A stretch of DNA of 64,000 nt from Kocuria massiliensis (GTDB lineage: Bacteria > Actinomycetota > Actinomycetes > Actinomycetales > Micrococcaceae): assembly GCF_900169715.1 (NCBI RefSeq), contig NZ_LT835160.1, positions 186,001-250,000 on the forward strand. Reading direction: 5' to 3'. The notes under the pieces are model-generated. The model did not search any database. It saw only the letters and a list, made by a program, of their open reading frames with translations, and had not been told where the DNA came from. Positions 1 through 8,911 of this stretch are shown here, piece after piece (position 1 is the first letter of the stretch; each line of letters opens with the position of its first letter). Made by a program: the position numbers and the translations under genes.

Positions 1-23
1 GTCGGCCAACAGCTGCACTCCCG

Positions 24-29
24 TAGCAT
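24..29 (+). promoter_or_regulatory. Putative -10 box for leaderless pmt
   Basis: TAGCAT followed by 7 nt (GGGGTGG) and GTG. No convincing Shine-Dalgarno is present. The call rests on the same layout at several other genes in the window. Confidence 0.35.
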
Positions 30-36
30 GGGGTGG

Positions 37-1689
37 GTGAGAACCCACGTTGACGACTCGACCACGCGTACCGGCCGCACGTCCCGTTCCACGGGGCGTT
101 CCAAGACGGCTCCGCGATTCCTACCGGAACATTTCAGCGTGGATGCTCTGCAGGAGCGTTTGCGCGTGACCCCGGCGTACCTGCCCCGATTCTGGTGGAT
201 CGGGCCCGCCGTCGTCATGGTGGTGGCCGCCTTGCTGCGGTTCGTGGACATTGCCCACCCCCAGGCGATGGCCTTTGACGAAACCTATTACGCCAAGGAC
301 GCGTACTCGTTGTTCCATTTCGGCTACGAGCGTCAGTGGCCCGAGAACGCCAACGACTCTTTCCTCGCGGGCAACCCCGTACAGCCTTCCGACCATCCCG
401 AGTATGTGGTGCACCCTCCCTTGGGCAAGTGGATGATTGCCCTCGGAATGTTCCTCTTTGGCGACAACAACCCTCTGGGCTGGCGATTCTCGGCCGCCGT
501 CTTCGGCACTCTTTCCATCGCCATCCTCATGTGGCTGGCCTGGATGATGTTCCGTTCCATCACCCTCTCGTCCATCGCCGGTTTCCTCATGGCGATTGAC
601 GGTCTCCACATCGTGCAGTCCCGTTTGGCGCTGTTGGATATTTTCCAAATGTTTTGGCTGGTGTTGGCCTTTGCCCTGCTCGTGGCCGACCGAATATCGA
701 GCCGACGCCGCCTTGCCCGCCGCATTTCGCTAGCTGCCGACGGCGGAGTCCCCCACTCATCGGTTCTCTCGTTTGGCCCCTGGCTGGGCCTTCGGTGGTG
801 GCGCGTGGCGGCGGGCGTGGCCTGCGGAGCGGCCGTTGCCGTCAAGTGGAATTCGCTGTTCTTCGTCGCGATCTTTGGCATTCTGACGGTGCTGTGGGAC
901 ATCACGGCCCGCCGAGTCGTCGGCACGCGAAGCTGGTTTACCGGTGCCCTGATCAAGGACGCCTGGGCCGCGTTCATTTCGGTCGTCGTCATTGGCCTGG
1001 GCACGTATCTGGTCACCTGGATCGGGTGGTTCGCTTCCTCCGATGCCTTCAACCGCCATTGGGCCGACCAGCACCCCGGGGAAGGCGTCCGCTGGCTTCC
1101 GGCGCCATTGCGGAGCCTGTGGGAGTACCACGTGGAGGCATATTCCTTCCACACCCACCTGGATACGCCGCACACCTATATGTCGCCGGCCTGGCAGTGG
1201 CTAATCCTGGGCCGCCCCACCTCGTACTACTATCAGTCCTACGACGCGGGCCAATCAGGCTGCATGACCGATCACTGCTCCGCTGCGATCCTGAACGTCG
1301 GGAACCCGTTGATCTGGTGGTCTTCGGCGGCGGCCATGATCTTCGTCCTGATCTGGTGGATCATCAAGCGCGACTGGCGCATGGGTGCGATCTTCTTGGT
1401 CTTCGCGGTGGGCTATCTCCCCTGGTTCGCTTACCCTGAACGCACCACGTTCTATTTCTACGCGCTCTCTTTCCTACCGTGGCTGATTCTCGGTTTGACG
1501 GCGGTTCTCGGGCTGGGCTTGGGCCGCCCCGGAGATTCGGTCCGACGGCGCCGGCTCGGGATCATCGTCGTCGGCGTCTTCGTGATCGCGGCCCTCTTGA
1601 TTTCCAATTTCTTCTGGCCGATCTGGACGGGGCAAACTATCCCTTACGATCACTGGCGCTGGCGCATGTGGTTCGACGCCTGGATCTGA
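37..1689 (+). CDS. pmt: Protein O-mannosyltransferase (Pmt family)
   Basis: Integral-membrane enzyme that moves mannose from polyprenyl-phosphate-mannose onto Ser/Thr of proteins being exported. The family signature FDETYYAKDAY lies near residue 80, just after the first membrane segment, and its Asp-Glu pair matches the catalytic acidic pair of the family. About ten hydrophobic segments follow, and the C-terminal WRWRMWFDAW resembles the usual PMT_4TMC end. At about 550 residues it is full length. The frame is open to the left edge. An ATG at 28 is possible, but a TAGCAT box at 24-29 followed 7 nt later by GTG 37 matches the leaderless layout seen at other genes here, so 37 is preferred. The manC gene near 57.2 kb makes the GDP-mannose precursor of its donor. 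Confidence 0.9.
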   Translation: MRTHVDDSTTRTGRTSRSTGRSKTAPRFLPEHFSVDALQERLRVTPAYLPRFWWIGPAVVMVVAALLRFVDIAHPQAMAFDETYYAKDAYSLFHFGYERQWPENANDSFLAGNPVQPSDHPEYVVHPPLGKWMIALGMFLFGDNNPLGWRFSAAVFGTLSIAILMWLAWMMFRSITLSSIAGFLMAIDGLHIVQSRLALLDIFQMFWLVLAFALLVADRISSRRRLARRISLAADGGVPHSSVLSFGPWLGLRWWRVAAGVACGAAVAVKWNSLFFVAIFGILTVLWDITARRVVGTRSWFTGALIKDAWAAFISVVVIGLGTYLVTWIGWFASSDAFNRHWADQHPGEGVRWLPAPLRSLWEYHVEAYSFHTHLDTPHTYMSPAWQWLILGRPTSYYYQSYDAGQSGCMTDHCSAAILNVGNPLIWWSSAAAMIFVLIWWIIKRDWRMGAIFLVFAVGYLPWFAYPERTTFYFYALSFLPWLILGLTAVLGLGLGRPGDSVRRRRLGIIVVGVFVIAALLISNFFWPIWTGQTIPYDHWRWRMWFDAWI

Positions 1690-1735
1690 TGAAACCGTGG
1701 CATGATCGCCACCTCGCACCTCAGAGGAGAAACTT

Positions 1736-2332
1736 GTGAACAGTCGCGTGAGCCGAAAGGTTGGCCACACACGTCGGCGGCCCACACCCTTCGGCGTTCT
1801 GTTCGTTTGCACAGGAAATATCGCGCGTTCTGCATCCTCAGAACTCATCGCCCGGCACCGGTGCGAATCCAGTCCTCAACTCGAATTCGCGAGCGCCGGA
1901 ACGGCCGCCGTGGTCGGGTCGCCGGTTGCCCCGGAGATGGGCGCCGAATTGGAGCGCCGAGGAGTTCCCTTCGACGGCCATCGGGGCCAACAGCTCGTGG
2001 GTGACATGGTGCGCCACGCCGACATCGTGTTGGTCATGGAGACCCATCATCGGCAGTGGATCCTCGATGAATGGCCAGGCGCCGTCGGCACCACGTTTTT
2101 GCTCAAGCACGCGGCACGTGAACTTGCGGCTGGCTTTGATCCCGCATCGGCCCCAGTGGACCCCGCCGCGTGGCTGCGGACGTATTCTTCCAAGGCCCAG
2201 CCAGACGACGGCATCTCTGACCCTTTCCGCAAGGGAGAGGTCGCCGCACGTGTTGCGATGACCGAGATTGAGGCGGCCCTCGACCAGCTTCTTCCCGTTG
2301 TGGAGCAGTGGGTCTCACTGACCCGGAACTGA
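1736..2332 (+). CDS. Low-molecular-weight protein-tyrosine phosphatase
   Basis: Cytoplasmic phosphatase of the arsenate-reductase/LMW-PTP fold. The P-loop VCTGNIARS carries the CX5R motif (Cys25, Arg31) directly after the first beta strand, and the general-acid Asp is probably Asp162 in SDPF. The length, 198 residues, is slightly above the classic 150-180 because of a basic N-terminal extension of about 18 residues. The start is GTG with a strong AGAGGAGA upstream. It lies 46 nt after pmt on the same strand, so co-transcription is possible. Related enzymes often tune capsule or polysaccharide export through tyrosine kinases, but no cognate kinase is present here, so the substrate is unknown. 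Confidence 0.88.
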   Translation: MNSRVSRKVGHTRRRPTPFGVLFVCTGNIARSASSELIARHRCESSPQLEFASAGTAAVVGSPVAPEMGAELERRGVPFDGHRGQQLVGDMVRHADIVLVMETHHRQWILDEWPGAVGTTFLLKHAARELAAGFDPASAPVDPAAWLRTYSSKAQPDDGISDPFRKGEVAARVAMTEIEAALDQLLPVVEQWVSLTRN

Positions 2333-2384
2333 TATTGGCGCGGCGTTCGTGCGCGGTGGGGTTACAGCGCGGCCTCGATGTGCC

Positions 2385-3398
2385 TCACGCGCTGAGTCGG
2401 TCCCGAAGCTCTTGTCGTTCGTGGATACGCTTCAACGCACGTTGACGACGTCCCGCGGTGGGCCACGTCAGGATCAGAAGAATGGCACAGATCAGAACGG
2501 CCACGCCGGCGACCACCACGGCGGAATCCACCCAGAATGTTTCGGGATACAACCGAATCAAGCTGTCCGATTCGCGGAAGGCCCAGTTTCCTCCGGAGAA
2601 GAAGATCTCGTGGAACGTGGTGAAAAAGGCCTCCCACCCAAGGAGCGCCAGGACGGCGAGGACCACCAGGAGCACGAGGGTGATCCAGGCCCCCAGGAAT
2701 AAACCCTTACGGATCGCTCCGGGGGCACGACGCCGCAATCCCATCGAGCTCAGGAGCGCCACCAACGCCACGACCCCGACGGCCAGCATCGACCACAACA
2801 TGACGTGCTTGACGTCCGTCATGTGCTGAACTTCGGTCGGCAGGAACACGGTTTCGCCGCGCGGAGTGACGACGTCGCTCAGGTAGCGCGAGGGAGCAAA
2901 GTTCAGGATGTAATTCAGTCCGTAGGAGCCGAAGGTCATCCGGTCATCGGTGGTGAACCCGAAGGAGTCTGTGGGAAAACCGGGGCGGTGATATTCAAAC
3001 CACAGGAACGCCGGGGTGGCCACGAGCCGGATACCCAGCATCAGTGTCACGAGCGGAACCGCCACGGTCATCAGGCAACGCCGGAGCCCGAGGGCCCTGG
3101 GACGATCTTCGAGAGCGTCCTCCCTCGCCGTGACCCGACGGCTCCCCCGCTCCCCGTCCCGAGAACTTGTTTCGGATTCAGAGCGCCGTCCGGTGGTGCC
3201 AGAGTCAGAAGAAGGGGTGGCTCCTGCTGTCGCCACATCCTCGGCGGCGGGATTCCGTACACTCGCCCCGCCGCGAGGCCGGTCGTCACGCTGCTGCCGC
3301 TCCTGCGGGGCAACGGCCGGCACCAAAGAGTCCCACTCCTGGCGGGGAGAATCCGCCCATGGAGCCTCGTGATCATCGGGACGGGATGGGACGGACAT
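2385..3398 (-). CDS. DUF1461 / TIGR01906 family membrane protein
   Basis: Conserved actinobacterial and firmicute membrane protein of unknown function. About 110 residues of disordered, charged N-terminus precede one membrane helix, then an extracytoplasmic segment, then three more helices. The family hallmark FHEIFFSGGNW and the following DSLIRLYPETFW are intact. I chose ATG 3398 because GAGGAG lies 4 nt upstream; a start at 3437 would lack a ribosome site. The gene is convergent with the phosphatase gene and downstream of the L,D-transpeptidase gene on the same strand. Homologues often sit in envelope gene neighbourhoods, but no activity is established. Confidence 0.8.
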   Translation of the reverse strand: MSVPSRPDDHEAPWADSPRQEWDSLVPAVAPQERQQRDDRPRGGASVRNPAAEDVATAGATPSSDSGTTGRRSESETSSRDGERGSRRVTAREDALEDRPRALGLRRCLMTVAVPLVTLMLGIRLVATPAFLWFEYHRPGFPTDSFGFTTDDRMTFGSYGLNYILNFAPSRYLSDVVTPRGETVFLPTEVQHMTDVKHVMLWSMLAVGVVALVALLSSMGLRRRAPGAIRKGLFLGAWITLVLLVVLAVLALLGWEAFFTTFHEIFFSGGNWAFRESDSLIRLYPETFWVDSAVVVAGVAVLICAILLILTWPTAGRRQRALKRIHERQELRDRLSA

Positions 3399-3487
3399 AC
3401 TTCTCCTCACTCGGTATGCGACCACGGGTTCCCCCACGGGACATCACGGCCCCTTTGAAAGACCAGAGTGGCGTACTGGTTATGGGT

Positions 3488-4789
3488 TTACCAGTTACCC
3501 TTCCACTTCGTGTCCGTGTAGTGCTCCCATGGGATATTCCAGTCACCATACCCGTTATCCGGGTCGGCTTGGCCATAGCCGGTATTTTCCGTTTCCACGA
3601 CGTCGCCAACCATGAACGTGTCGAAGAAGTATTCCGCGTCATCCGGCAACAGGCCAATGCACCCGTGAGAGATATTCGCGACGCCCACGTACGCGTACGC
3701 GGACGGCTCCGCTTGGTGAACGAAGGCACCGCTGCTCGTCAGGCGGTTCGTGTTCGTCGCCTCGAAGGTCTCATACCAGTGCGGGTCACCCTTCTTGATG
3801 CCGAGGGTTGACGCGTCAAACTTGTATTTCTTGGACTGCTCCATGATGACGAGCTTGCCCGTTACCGACGGCCACTCCGGGTCGCCCAAGGTCACCAATG
3901 CCTCGCGCACCTTGCGGTCGTTGACGTACATCGTCATCTTCTTGGTGTTGTTATCCACGTAGGCATAGTGCTTGTCGCCGGTCTTGAACGTGACCTGGTA
4001 ATTCTGGTTTCCGATTTGGCCGTTGCCAAGGTCCTTGCCCAGAAGGTTCGCCTCGATGGTGATCTCCGAATTGGGCGCCCACAGGTCCTCCGGTCGGTAA
4101 CGGACCATGGTGTCCTTGTACCACCGGAACCGACCGGGTCCCATGCCACCGCCCGTCACGGTGATCGCCTTTTCGATCTCTGCGCGGTTAACCACCGGTT
4201 CAGAAAAATTGAATTCGATGACCTGGCCCGTGCCGTACGTCTTGCCCTGTTGAACATTGATCTTGGCATCGGCTTCGTTGGCCGCCACGACGGTCGTAAA
4301 GGTGCTCTCCCCGTCCTTCGAGGATTTGCCCTCGGTGACGGTGTACTTGACCGTGTACGAGGTGTCGAAATCCAGAGGGCCTTCGGAGGTCCACGTCAGT
4401 CCGTCCTCGGAGATGTTGCCCTTCACGGGGTCGTTCCCGCCCTCGACGGACACCTTGGACATTTTGCCCTGCTGAGTGGTCACGGTCACCGGGGCCACGG
4501 GATTAACTTCTTGGGCATCCGCAGCCGGCGTGACCGTCACCTTCGGCTCGAAGGGCTTGGCAGACGCCGATCCCGAGGAGGAAGAGGACGAGGCGCTTTG
4601 TGACGAACCGGAGTTACCGGAGTCATTCGAACACGCCGAGAGGAATGCCGCCGAGAAGATTCCCAGAGCACCGCCAGCGACGGCCTTGCGACGGCTCATC
4701 ATCCGATTCGTCGCTCCGCCCTCTGCGGGGTTTCCATCAAACCCCTGAACACCCTGTTCGTGACGGTTTCTCGACATAGAGTCAGCCAA
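3488..4789 (-). CDS. Lipoprotein L,D-transpeptidase (LdtMt2-like, YkuD)
   Basis: Secreted, lipid-anchored enzyme predicted to form 3-3 crosslinks in peptidoglycan. The N-terminus holds a twin-arginine-like MSRRK and a lipobox FLSAC (Cys53), then a Ser-rich linker. Two Ig-like domains (about residues 80-280) precede the YkuD domain (about 280-400), whose catalytic motif SHGCIGL places the nucleophile near Cys377. This architecture matches mycobacterial LdtMt2. The reading frame opens with TTG 4789, preceded by GGAAGGA about 10 nt upstream; the in-frame ATG at 4777 has poorer spacing. The gene points toward the DUF1461 gene. Confidence 0.9.
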   Translation of the reverse strand: MADSMSRNRHEQGVQGFDGNPAEGGATNRMMSRRKAVAGGALGIFSAAFLSACSNDSGNSGSSQSASSSSSSGSASAKPFEPKVTVTPAADAQEVNPVAPVTVTTQQGKMSKVSVEGGNDPVKGNISEDGLTWTSEGPLDFDTSYTVKYTVTEGKSSKDGESTFTTVVAANEADAKINVQQGKTYGTGQVIEFNFSEPVVNRAEIEKAITVTGGGMGPGRFRWYKDTMVRYRPEDLWAPNSEITIEANLLGKDLGNGQIGNQNYQVTFKTGDKHYAYVDNNTKKMTMYVNDRKVREALVTLGDPEWPSVTGKLVIMEQSKKYKFDASTLGIKKGDPHWYETFEATNTNRLTSSGAFVHQAEPSAYAYVGVANISHGCIGLLPDDAEYFFDTFMVGDVVETENTGYGQADPDNGYGDWNIPWEHYTDTKWKGNW

Positions 4790-4862
4790 AATTGTGGTTT
4801 CCTTCCGAGGCTCGGAATAGTGGGGCGACCGCGTTCCCTTGCACGGTCGTCCTGAATGATTT

Positions 4863-5198
4863 TTAGGCGCGCGGATCCAGCCCGCGCATAAAGTGGAGCG
4901 TCCTCACGTTATCCGGAATATCCGGATGGTCCTCACCCATCGTCGAACCGACGGAGGGGTGAGCTTCGTCCCCCATCGACGATTGAGGAGAATCGTCGAT
5001 GTCTAACCGCACAATATCCCATCCCCGGGGGGCCGTCAGACGCATCGCGTGCGTCGCGCACATGTCATAGGCGTGGGGCTCAACACGAGTCGCTAGCGGC
5101 CCGATCACCACCGTGGACTCGGAGTAGGCGTACGTCAAGGTGTAAGTTGCCTCGCGCTGACACATCATGCGCGAGCACATACGAAAGTTCTCAGTCAT
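4863..5198 (-). CDS. DUF3499 family protein
   Basis: Small actinobacterial protein of unknown function, 111 residues. It shows the family pattern: CSRMMCQ with a CX4C pair at the N-terminus, TLTYAY, GPLATRVEPHAYDMC, and HAMRLTAPRGWDIVRL. The four Cys and His residues suggest a small metal site. It lies 48 nt downstream of the whiB gene on the same strand, a conserved pairing in actinomycetes that suggests joint expression. The C-terminal 45 residues are acidic and low in complexity. The function cannot be inferred beyond the linkage to WhiB. Confidence 0.82.
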   Translation of the reverse strand: MTENFRMCSRMMCQREATYTLTYAYSESTVVIGPLATRVEPHAYDMCATHAMRLTAPRGWDIVRLDIDDSPQSSMGDEAHPSVGSTMGEDHPDIPDNVRTLHFMRGLDPRA

Positions 5199-5246
5199 GG
5201 GAATCCAGATGCTACCCGCCCCACCTGGGAGCGGGATGAATCAACG

Positions 5247-5774
5247 TTAGCTGGCGCGCTTACGCAACCGGCGACGTTCGCGTTCGGACAGGCCGCCCCA
5301 AATGCCGAAGCGCTCGTCCCGAGCCAGCGCATAGTCCAGGCATGCCTGGCTCACCGGGCACTCGGAGCACACGCGCTTAGCATCTCGCGTTGAGCCTCCC
5401 TTTTCCGGGAAGAATGCTTCAGGATCTGTTTGGGCGCACAAGGCATCGGCTTGCCACGCCAGTTCGCCCTCGTCGTCGTCCGTGCCGTACTGACCGGCGG
5501 CCGCCTGCCACATTTTGAGGACGTCAGGGTCGGAGGAAAACAGATCGACGCGATGGTTTTCGGAAGTTTCACTCGATACTTCGGAACGTTTCGAGGTATC
5601 GTCAGCCACGGCCAGTAGTGCGGTCGCCTGGTCTTCCAGGCTCTGTGCCGAATGAGGGTGAGCGCCCTGCGGGTCCGCGGGATCGACGTACCAGTCGGCC
5701 GGAACGGTCTGGCGAACACCCGTCCTCCCCTCGGAAGTGGGTGATGTGCTTCGGTGCCGCACTGCTTCGCCCAT
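5247..5774 (-). CDS. whiB: WhiB-family iron-sulfur regulator (WhiB2/WhmD-like)
   Basis: DNA-associated regulator binding a redox-sensitive [4Fe-4S] cluster. The four cluster Cys are present (113, 136, 139, 145 in the pattern CX22CX2CX5C), followed by the GIWGG turn (157-161) and the basic RERRRLRKR tail used for DNA contact. A low-complexity extension of about 100 residues precedes the domain, making the protein 175 residues against the usual 85-130. The start ATG has AAGGAAAGGA upstream. The pairing with DUF3499 and the divergent TIGR03089 gene suggest the WhiB2/WhmD subgroup, which acts in septation in mycobacteria; subgroup assignment is inference. Confidence 0.92.
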   Translation of the reverse strand: MGEAVRHRSTSPTSEGRTGVRQTVPADWYVDPADPQGAHPHSAQSLEDQATALLAVADDTSKRSEVSSETSENHRVDLFSSDPDVLKMWQAAAGQYGTDDDEGELAWQADALCAQTDPEAFFPEKGGSTRDAKRVCSECPVSQACLDYALARDERFGIWGGLSERERRRLRKRAS

Positions 5775-5815
5775 GCTCGTCCTTTCCTTGCGCCCCCAAG
5801 ATGCGCATCGGTTTC

Positions 5816-5829
5816 GTGGAAAATTCCAC
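5816..5829. promoter_or_regulatory. Inverted repeat upstream of whiB
   Basis: GTGGAA-AA-TTCCAC, perfect 6-bp arms with a 2-nt spacer, 42 nt before the whiB start. It is a candidate operator or promoter-proximal site. Confidence 0.4.
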
Positions 5830-5834
5830 TCATA

Positions 5835-5850
5835 ATTACATCCGTGTAAT
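5835..5850. promoter_or_regulatory. Inverted repeat ATTACA-N4-TGTAAT upstream of whiB
   Basis: Perfect 6-bp arms ATTACA and TGTAAT with a TCCG spacer, lying 5 nt beyond the first palindrome and about 60 nt before whiB. A symmetric AT-rich site in a GC-rich intergenic region is a plausible dimeric regulator site. Confidence 0.45.
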
Positions 5851-5942
5851 CACCTCACGTCAAGCGGCAATGTGATTCAAATGTCAAGCATTCACGCCAA
5901 TTTGCACGTTATTCGGCGTGTCACGTGCGTCTCAACCCCAGT

Positions 5943-5948
5943 TAGACT
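5943..5948 (+). promoter_or_regulatory. Putative -10 box for leaderless TIGR03089 gene
   Basis: TAGACT, then 6 nt, then ATG 5955. No Shine-Dalgarno is visible between box and start. Confidence 0.45.
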
Positions 5949-5954
5949 CGGTTC

Positions 5955-6734
5955 ATGAGCCAATTCGCCACCGCCTCAAGCTGGGCCAATCTTGAAACCT
6001 TTTCGCGTGCGCTCGCTTCCTCATCCCAACCGGCCATCGTGTGGTACGGACTCAACGGTGAGCGGGTCGAACTCTCGGGCAAGGTTTTGGAGAATTGGAT
6101 TGCCAAATCCGCGAATCTTTTCGTCGATGAGCTCGATGCCGCCCACGGAGACGTGCTGACCCTCCATGCTCCCCCGCATTGGCGGTCCATCGCGGCGGCC
6201 TTGGGCGCACTGCGCGCTGGGTGCCGCTTGAGCACTCGGGAAGATTCGGCGTTCTGGCTCGGATTCGACCACGATTCGGCCGCCGAACGGGCCGAGGTCG
6301 CGATCTATATGGGACGCTCCGCACTCGCCATGGCGTACGACGGCGACGCGCAGGATTTCCCGGAGGGTTCCGTCGACTATTGCGCCGAGATTCGGAGCTT
6401 TGGGGATGTTTTTGATCCCCTGGATTCCGTGCCGTCGTCCCACGTGGTGAGCGACTCCTCAGACGAGGCGAAGGAGTCGGAATGGACCCTTCGCAGCTGG
6501 CTCCAGCGAGCTGCACATTGGGCCGACGATCTTCACGACGTGCGCGAACAAGGGATCGCTCTGACCGCCCCCACAGAGAACCTGACGGCAGACTTCCTCG
6601 CCTGGTGTTGCGGCGTCATGGCAAGTGGTCACACTCTCGTTCTGGTAGACGGCTCCGTGGCCTCGAACGAGGAGCGCATGGAGTCCATCACCCGCGACGA
6701 GCGCGCCACTCGTTCGGTGCCAGGGCCTCGATAG
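5955..6734 (+). CDS. TIGR03089 family protein
   Basis: Actinobacterial protein of unknown function, 259 residues, resembling the N-terminal part of AMP-forming acyl-CoA synthetases (for example HAPPHWRSIAAALGALRAGCRL). It lacks the adenylate-forming core motifs, so an enzymatic role like that of full-length ligases is unlikely. It is divergent from whiB, as is common in relatives. The last about 35 residues are charged and poorly conserved in appearance. The start ATG is preceded by a -10-like box at 6 nt and no ribosome site. Confidence 0.78.
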   Translation: MSQFATASSWANLETFSRALASSSQPAIVWYGLNGERVELSGKVLENWIAKSANLFVDELDAAHGDVLTLHAPPHWRSIAAALGALRAGCRLSTREDSAFWLGFDHDSAAERAEVAIYMGRSALAMAYDGDAQDFPEGSVDYCAEIRSFGDVFDPLDSVPSSHVVSDSSDEAKESEWTLRSWLQRAAHWADDLHDVREQGIALTAPTENLTADFLAWCCGVMASGHTLVLVDGSVASNEERMESITRDERATRSVPGPR

Positions 6735-6799
6735 GTCCACGCCGGGCACGTGCAGGCGGAGTCCACGAGGGCGACCACCCCGCGTGCAGGTGCGAGGCT

Positions 6800-7441
6800 T
6801 TAAGAGTCGTAGCGGCCGGCGTCGTGATGGGTTCCGCGCTCCGAGTCCTCGGGACGTCCGTGACCCGCCCCTCGAGAGCGGCGCGAGACTTCTCGTGCAT
6901 CCAACGAACCGGTGACGATTTCGGTCGCTTCGGTCACGAAACGCCCCACACGCTCTTCCCGGGTCAGGTTGTCTTCGGATACCGCTGCCTTTGACTTGGA
7001 CTCGTCCCCGTACACCCAGAAACGGTAAGCGAAGTACCGCACGATTGTCCCCAAGATGGTGCCGATGATCGTGCCCGAAATGAAGGATGCTTCCTTCGAG
7101 GTCATGCCCAAGACATAGAAGGTGAACAGCACGCACCCGGACTCCACGCCGATGCCGATGAGGTTCACGACGGCAAACTGGATAGCCTCGCGGAGTTTAT
7201 TCTCCTGGCGCTTGTCGCGGAAGGTCCAGAGCCGATTGACGATCCACGAGAAAAGGGTCGCGACGACGCCCGCAATAAACTTCGCTTTGACGTGGCCTTC
7301 CGCCTCGAAGACCGTATTCATCAGAAGTAGCGTGACTCCGGCGTTGACGACGAACGCCAAAGCGCCAACAATCCCGAACTTGAGGACTTCCTTCAGGAAT
7401 AGGTCCCACAGTCCACGGACTTTCTCAGCAATGGGCGACAC
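6800..7441 (-). CDS. GtrA-family membrane protein
   Basis: Small four-helix membrane protein of the GtrA superfamily, often linked to transport of lipid-linked sugars for surface glycosylation. The core (about residues 12-150) contains LKFGIVGALAFVVN, the helix 3 region ending FWVYGD, and the typical NRLWTFRDKR loop. A charged cytoplasmic tail of about 60 residues follows. The frame extends further upstream, but GTG 7441 with GGAG 5 nt before it starts exactly ahead of the family's first helix, so it is preferred. It is divergent from purK, and no glycosyltransferase is adjacent, so the substrate is unknown. Confidence 0.85.
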   Translation of the reverse strand: MSPIAEKVRGLWDLFLKEVLKFGIVGALAFVVNAGVTLLLMNTVFEAEGHVKAKFIAGVVATLFSWIVNRLWTFRDKRQENKLREAIQFAVVNLIGIGVESGCVLFTFYVLGMTSKEASFISGTIIGTILGTIVRYFAYRFWVYGDESKSKAAVSEDNLTREERVGRFVTEATEIVTGSLDAREVSRRSRGAGHGRPEDSERGTHHDAGRYDS

Positions 7442-7634
7442 ACAGACTCCACAGGTTTGGGGGCAAAAAGGCCACAACACCGACGGGTTTCCAGGCTCGG
7501 AATACCCACCATGTTGTTGTACGGGGCCCACCGTCAGACGGCGACTCCCTCGGCTCACGGTGAGTCTACCTGCGGCGTCGTCAATTACCGCGCAGGAAAA
7601 TGACTCATGCGTCACCTCGATCCGGCGCACCAGG

Positions 7635-7640
7635 TAGCCT
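7635..7640 (+). promoter_or_regulatory. Putative -10 box for leaderless purK
   Basis: TAGCCT, 6 nt (GGACCT), then GTG 7647; there is no ribosome site. Confidence 0.4.
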
Positions 7641-7646
7641 GGACCT

Positions 7647-8849
7647 GTGAACTTTCCTAGTACCGGTCCCATTGTCGGCGTCATCGGCGGCGGGCAGCTC
7701 GCCCGCATGATGGCCCCCGTTGCCAGCGAACTCGGAATCGAGCTGCGTGTCCTCGCGGAATCCCCCGGAGCGTGCGCTGCGGCCGTCGTCCCGACCTCTC
7801 CCGTCGGCGATTACACCGACCTCACGACCCTCCGCGACTTTGCCGAGGGCGTCGACGTCGTCACGTTCGATCACGAACACGTCCCGACCGAACATCTCAG
7901 GGCGCTTTTGGCCGACGGCGTTTCCGTGCACCCGGGACCCAACGCCTTGATTCATGCACAAGACAAGATCGAAATGCGCCGGGCCGTGGACAGGCTCGGC
8001 CTGCCAAATCCTCGGTGGGCCGCCGTCACGTCCCCCGAAGAGTTGCGGGAATTCGGTGATTCCGCCGGATGGCCGGTGGTACTCAAGACTCCGCGTGGCG
8101 GCTACGACGGAAAAGGCGTGATGCTCGTCGAATCCCACGAGGTTGATTCGGACGAGGTTGCTTCCTGGTTCCAACGAGCAGTAGACGCCGGCTGGAACGA
8201 GGCAGCCCTCCTCGCAGAAGAGAAGGTCGACTTTTCCCGCGAATTGTCGGCACTGGTTGCTCGGCGTCCAAGTGGACATATCCGGGCCTGGGATGTCGCG
8301 GAATCCATTCAGGTGAATTCGGTCTGTGACGAAGTGATCGTCCCGGCCCCGAACTTGAGCGAAGACATCTCGGCCGCAGCGACCGACGCCGCAAAACGCC
8401 TGGCCGACGAGCTCGGTGTCACCGGCGTGATGGCCGCCGAACTCTTCGAGACGCCCGGTCGCGGTCAAGGATTCCTCGTCAATGAATTGGCGATGCGCCC
8501 CCACAATTCCGGGCACTGGACCCAAGACGGTTCGGTGACCAGCCAATTCGAGCAGCATCTTCGGGCTGTTCTGGATCTCCCCCTTGGATCCACCGAGCGA
8601 GTGGCCCCCGCGACCGTCATGAAAAATTTCTTGGGCGGTTCAAACCCCAATCTCTTCGCGGCCTACCCCAGTGTCATGTCGGAGTATCCCCGAGCCAAGA
8701 TCCACACGTACGGAAAATCTGTGCGGCCGGACCGAAAGGTCGGGCATGTCAACGTCACGGGCGACATTGCCGACGTCGAGGAGTTACGAGCCATCGCTCG
8801 CGGCGCTGCGGACGGTATTCGTGACTATCCCACTCCAGAACTGGACTAA
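7647..8849 (+). CDS. purK: N5-carboxyaminoimidazole ribonucleotide synthase
   Basis: ATP-grasp enzyme converting AIR, bicarbonate and ATP to N5-CAIR in de novo purine synthesis. The N-terminal motif [12 protein letters not shown] (about residues 10-21), the ATP-grasp central [11 protein letters not shown] and the C-terminal [14 protein letters not shown] are all present. The length, 400 residues, is normal. It starts with GTG, apparently without a Shine-Dalgarno, 6 nt after a TAGCCT box. purE follows 62 nt downstream with its own strong ribosome site, so the two steps are encoded together. It is divergent from gtrA. Confidence 0.96.
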   Translation: MNFPSTGPIVGVIGGGQLARMMAPVASELGIELRVLAESPGACAAAVVPTSPVGDYTDLTTLRDFAEGVDVVTFDHEHVPTEHLRALLADGVSVHPGPNALIHAQDKIEMRRAVDRLGLPNPRWAAVTSPEELREFGDSAGWPVVLKTPRGGYDGKGVMLVESHEVDSDEVASWFQRAVDAGWNEAALLAEEKVDFSRELSALVARRPSGHIRAWDVAESIQVNSVCDEVIVPAPNLSEDISAAATDAAKRLADELGVTGVMAAELFETPGRGQGFLVNELAMRPHNSGHWTQDGSVTSQFEQHLRAVLDLPLGSTERVAPATVMKNFLGGSNPNLFAAYPSVMSEYPRAKIHTYGKSVRPDRKVGHVNVTGDIADVEELRAIARGAADGIRDYPTPELD

Positions 8850-8911
8850 CACCACCGTCGTTTACGAGGCGGTCGAGACAAACCAGCCTCCCCTCTCACG
8901 AAGGAGTACAC

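Noticed and set aside
1-27. Start of a divergent gene such as rsmI on the minus strand
   Set aside because: The reverse translation of these few bases shows nothing like the RsmI N-terminus, and there is too little sequence to decide.
5955-6734. A truncated or frameshifted acyl-CoA synthetase
   Set aside because: The short length is normal for TIGR03089, which corresponds only to an N-terminal-like part of such enzymes, and no further ligase motifs occur downstream in other frames.
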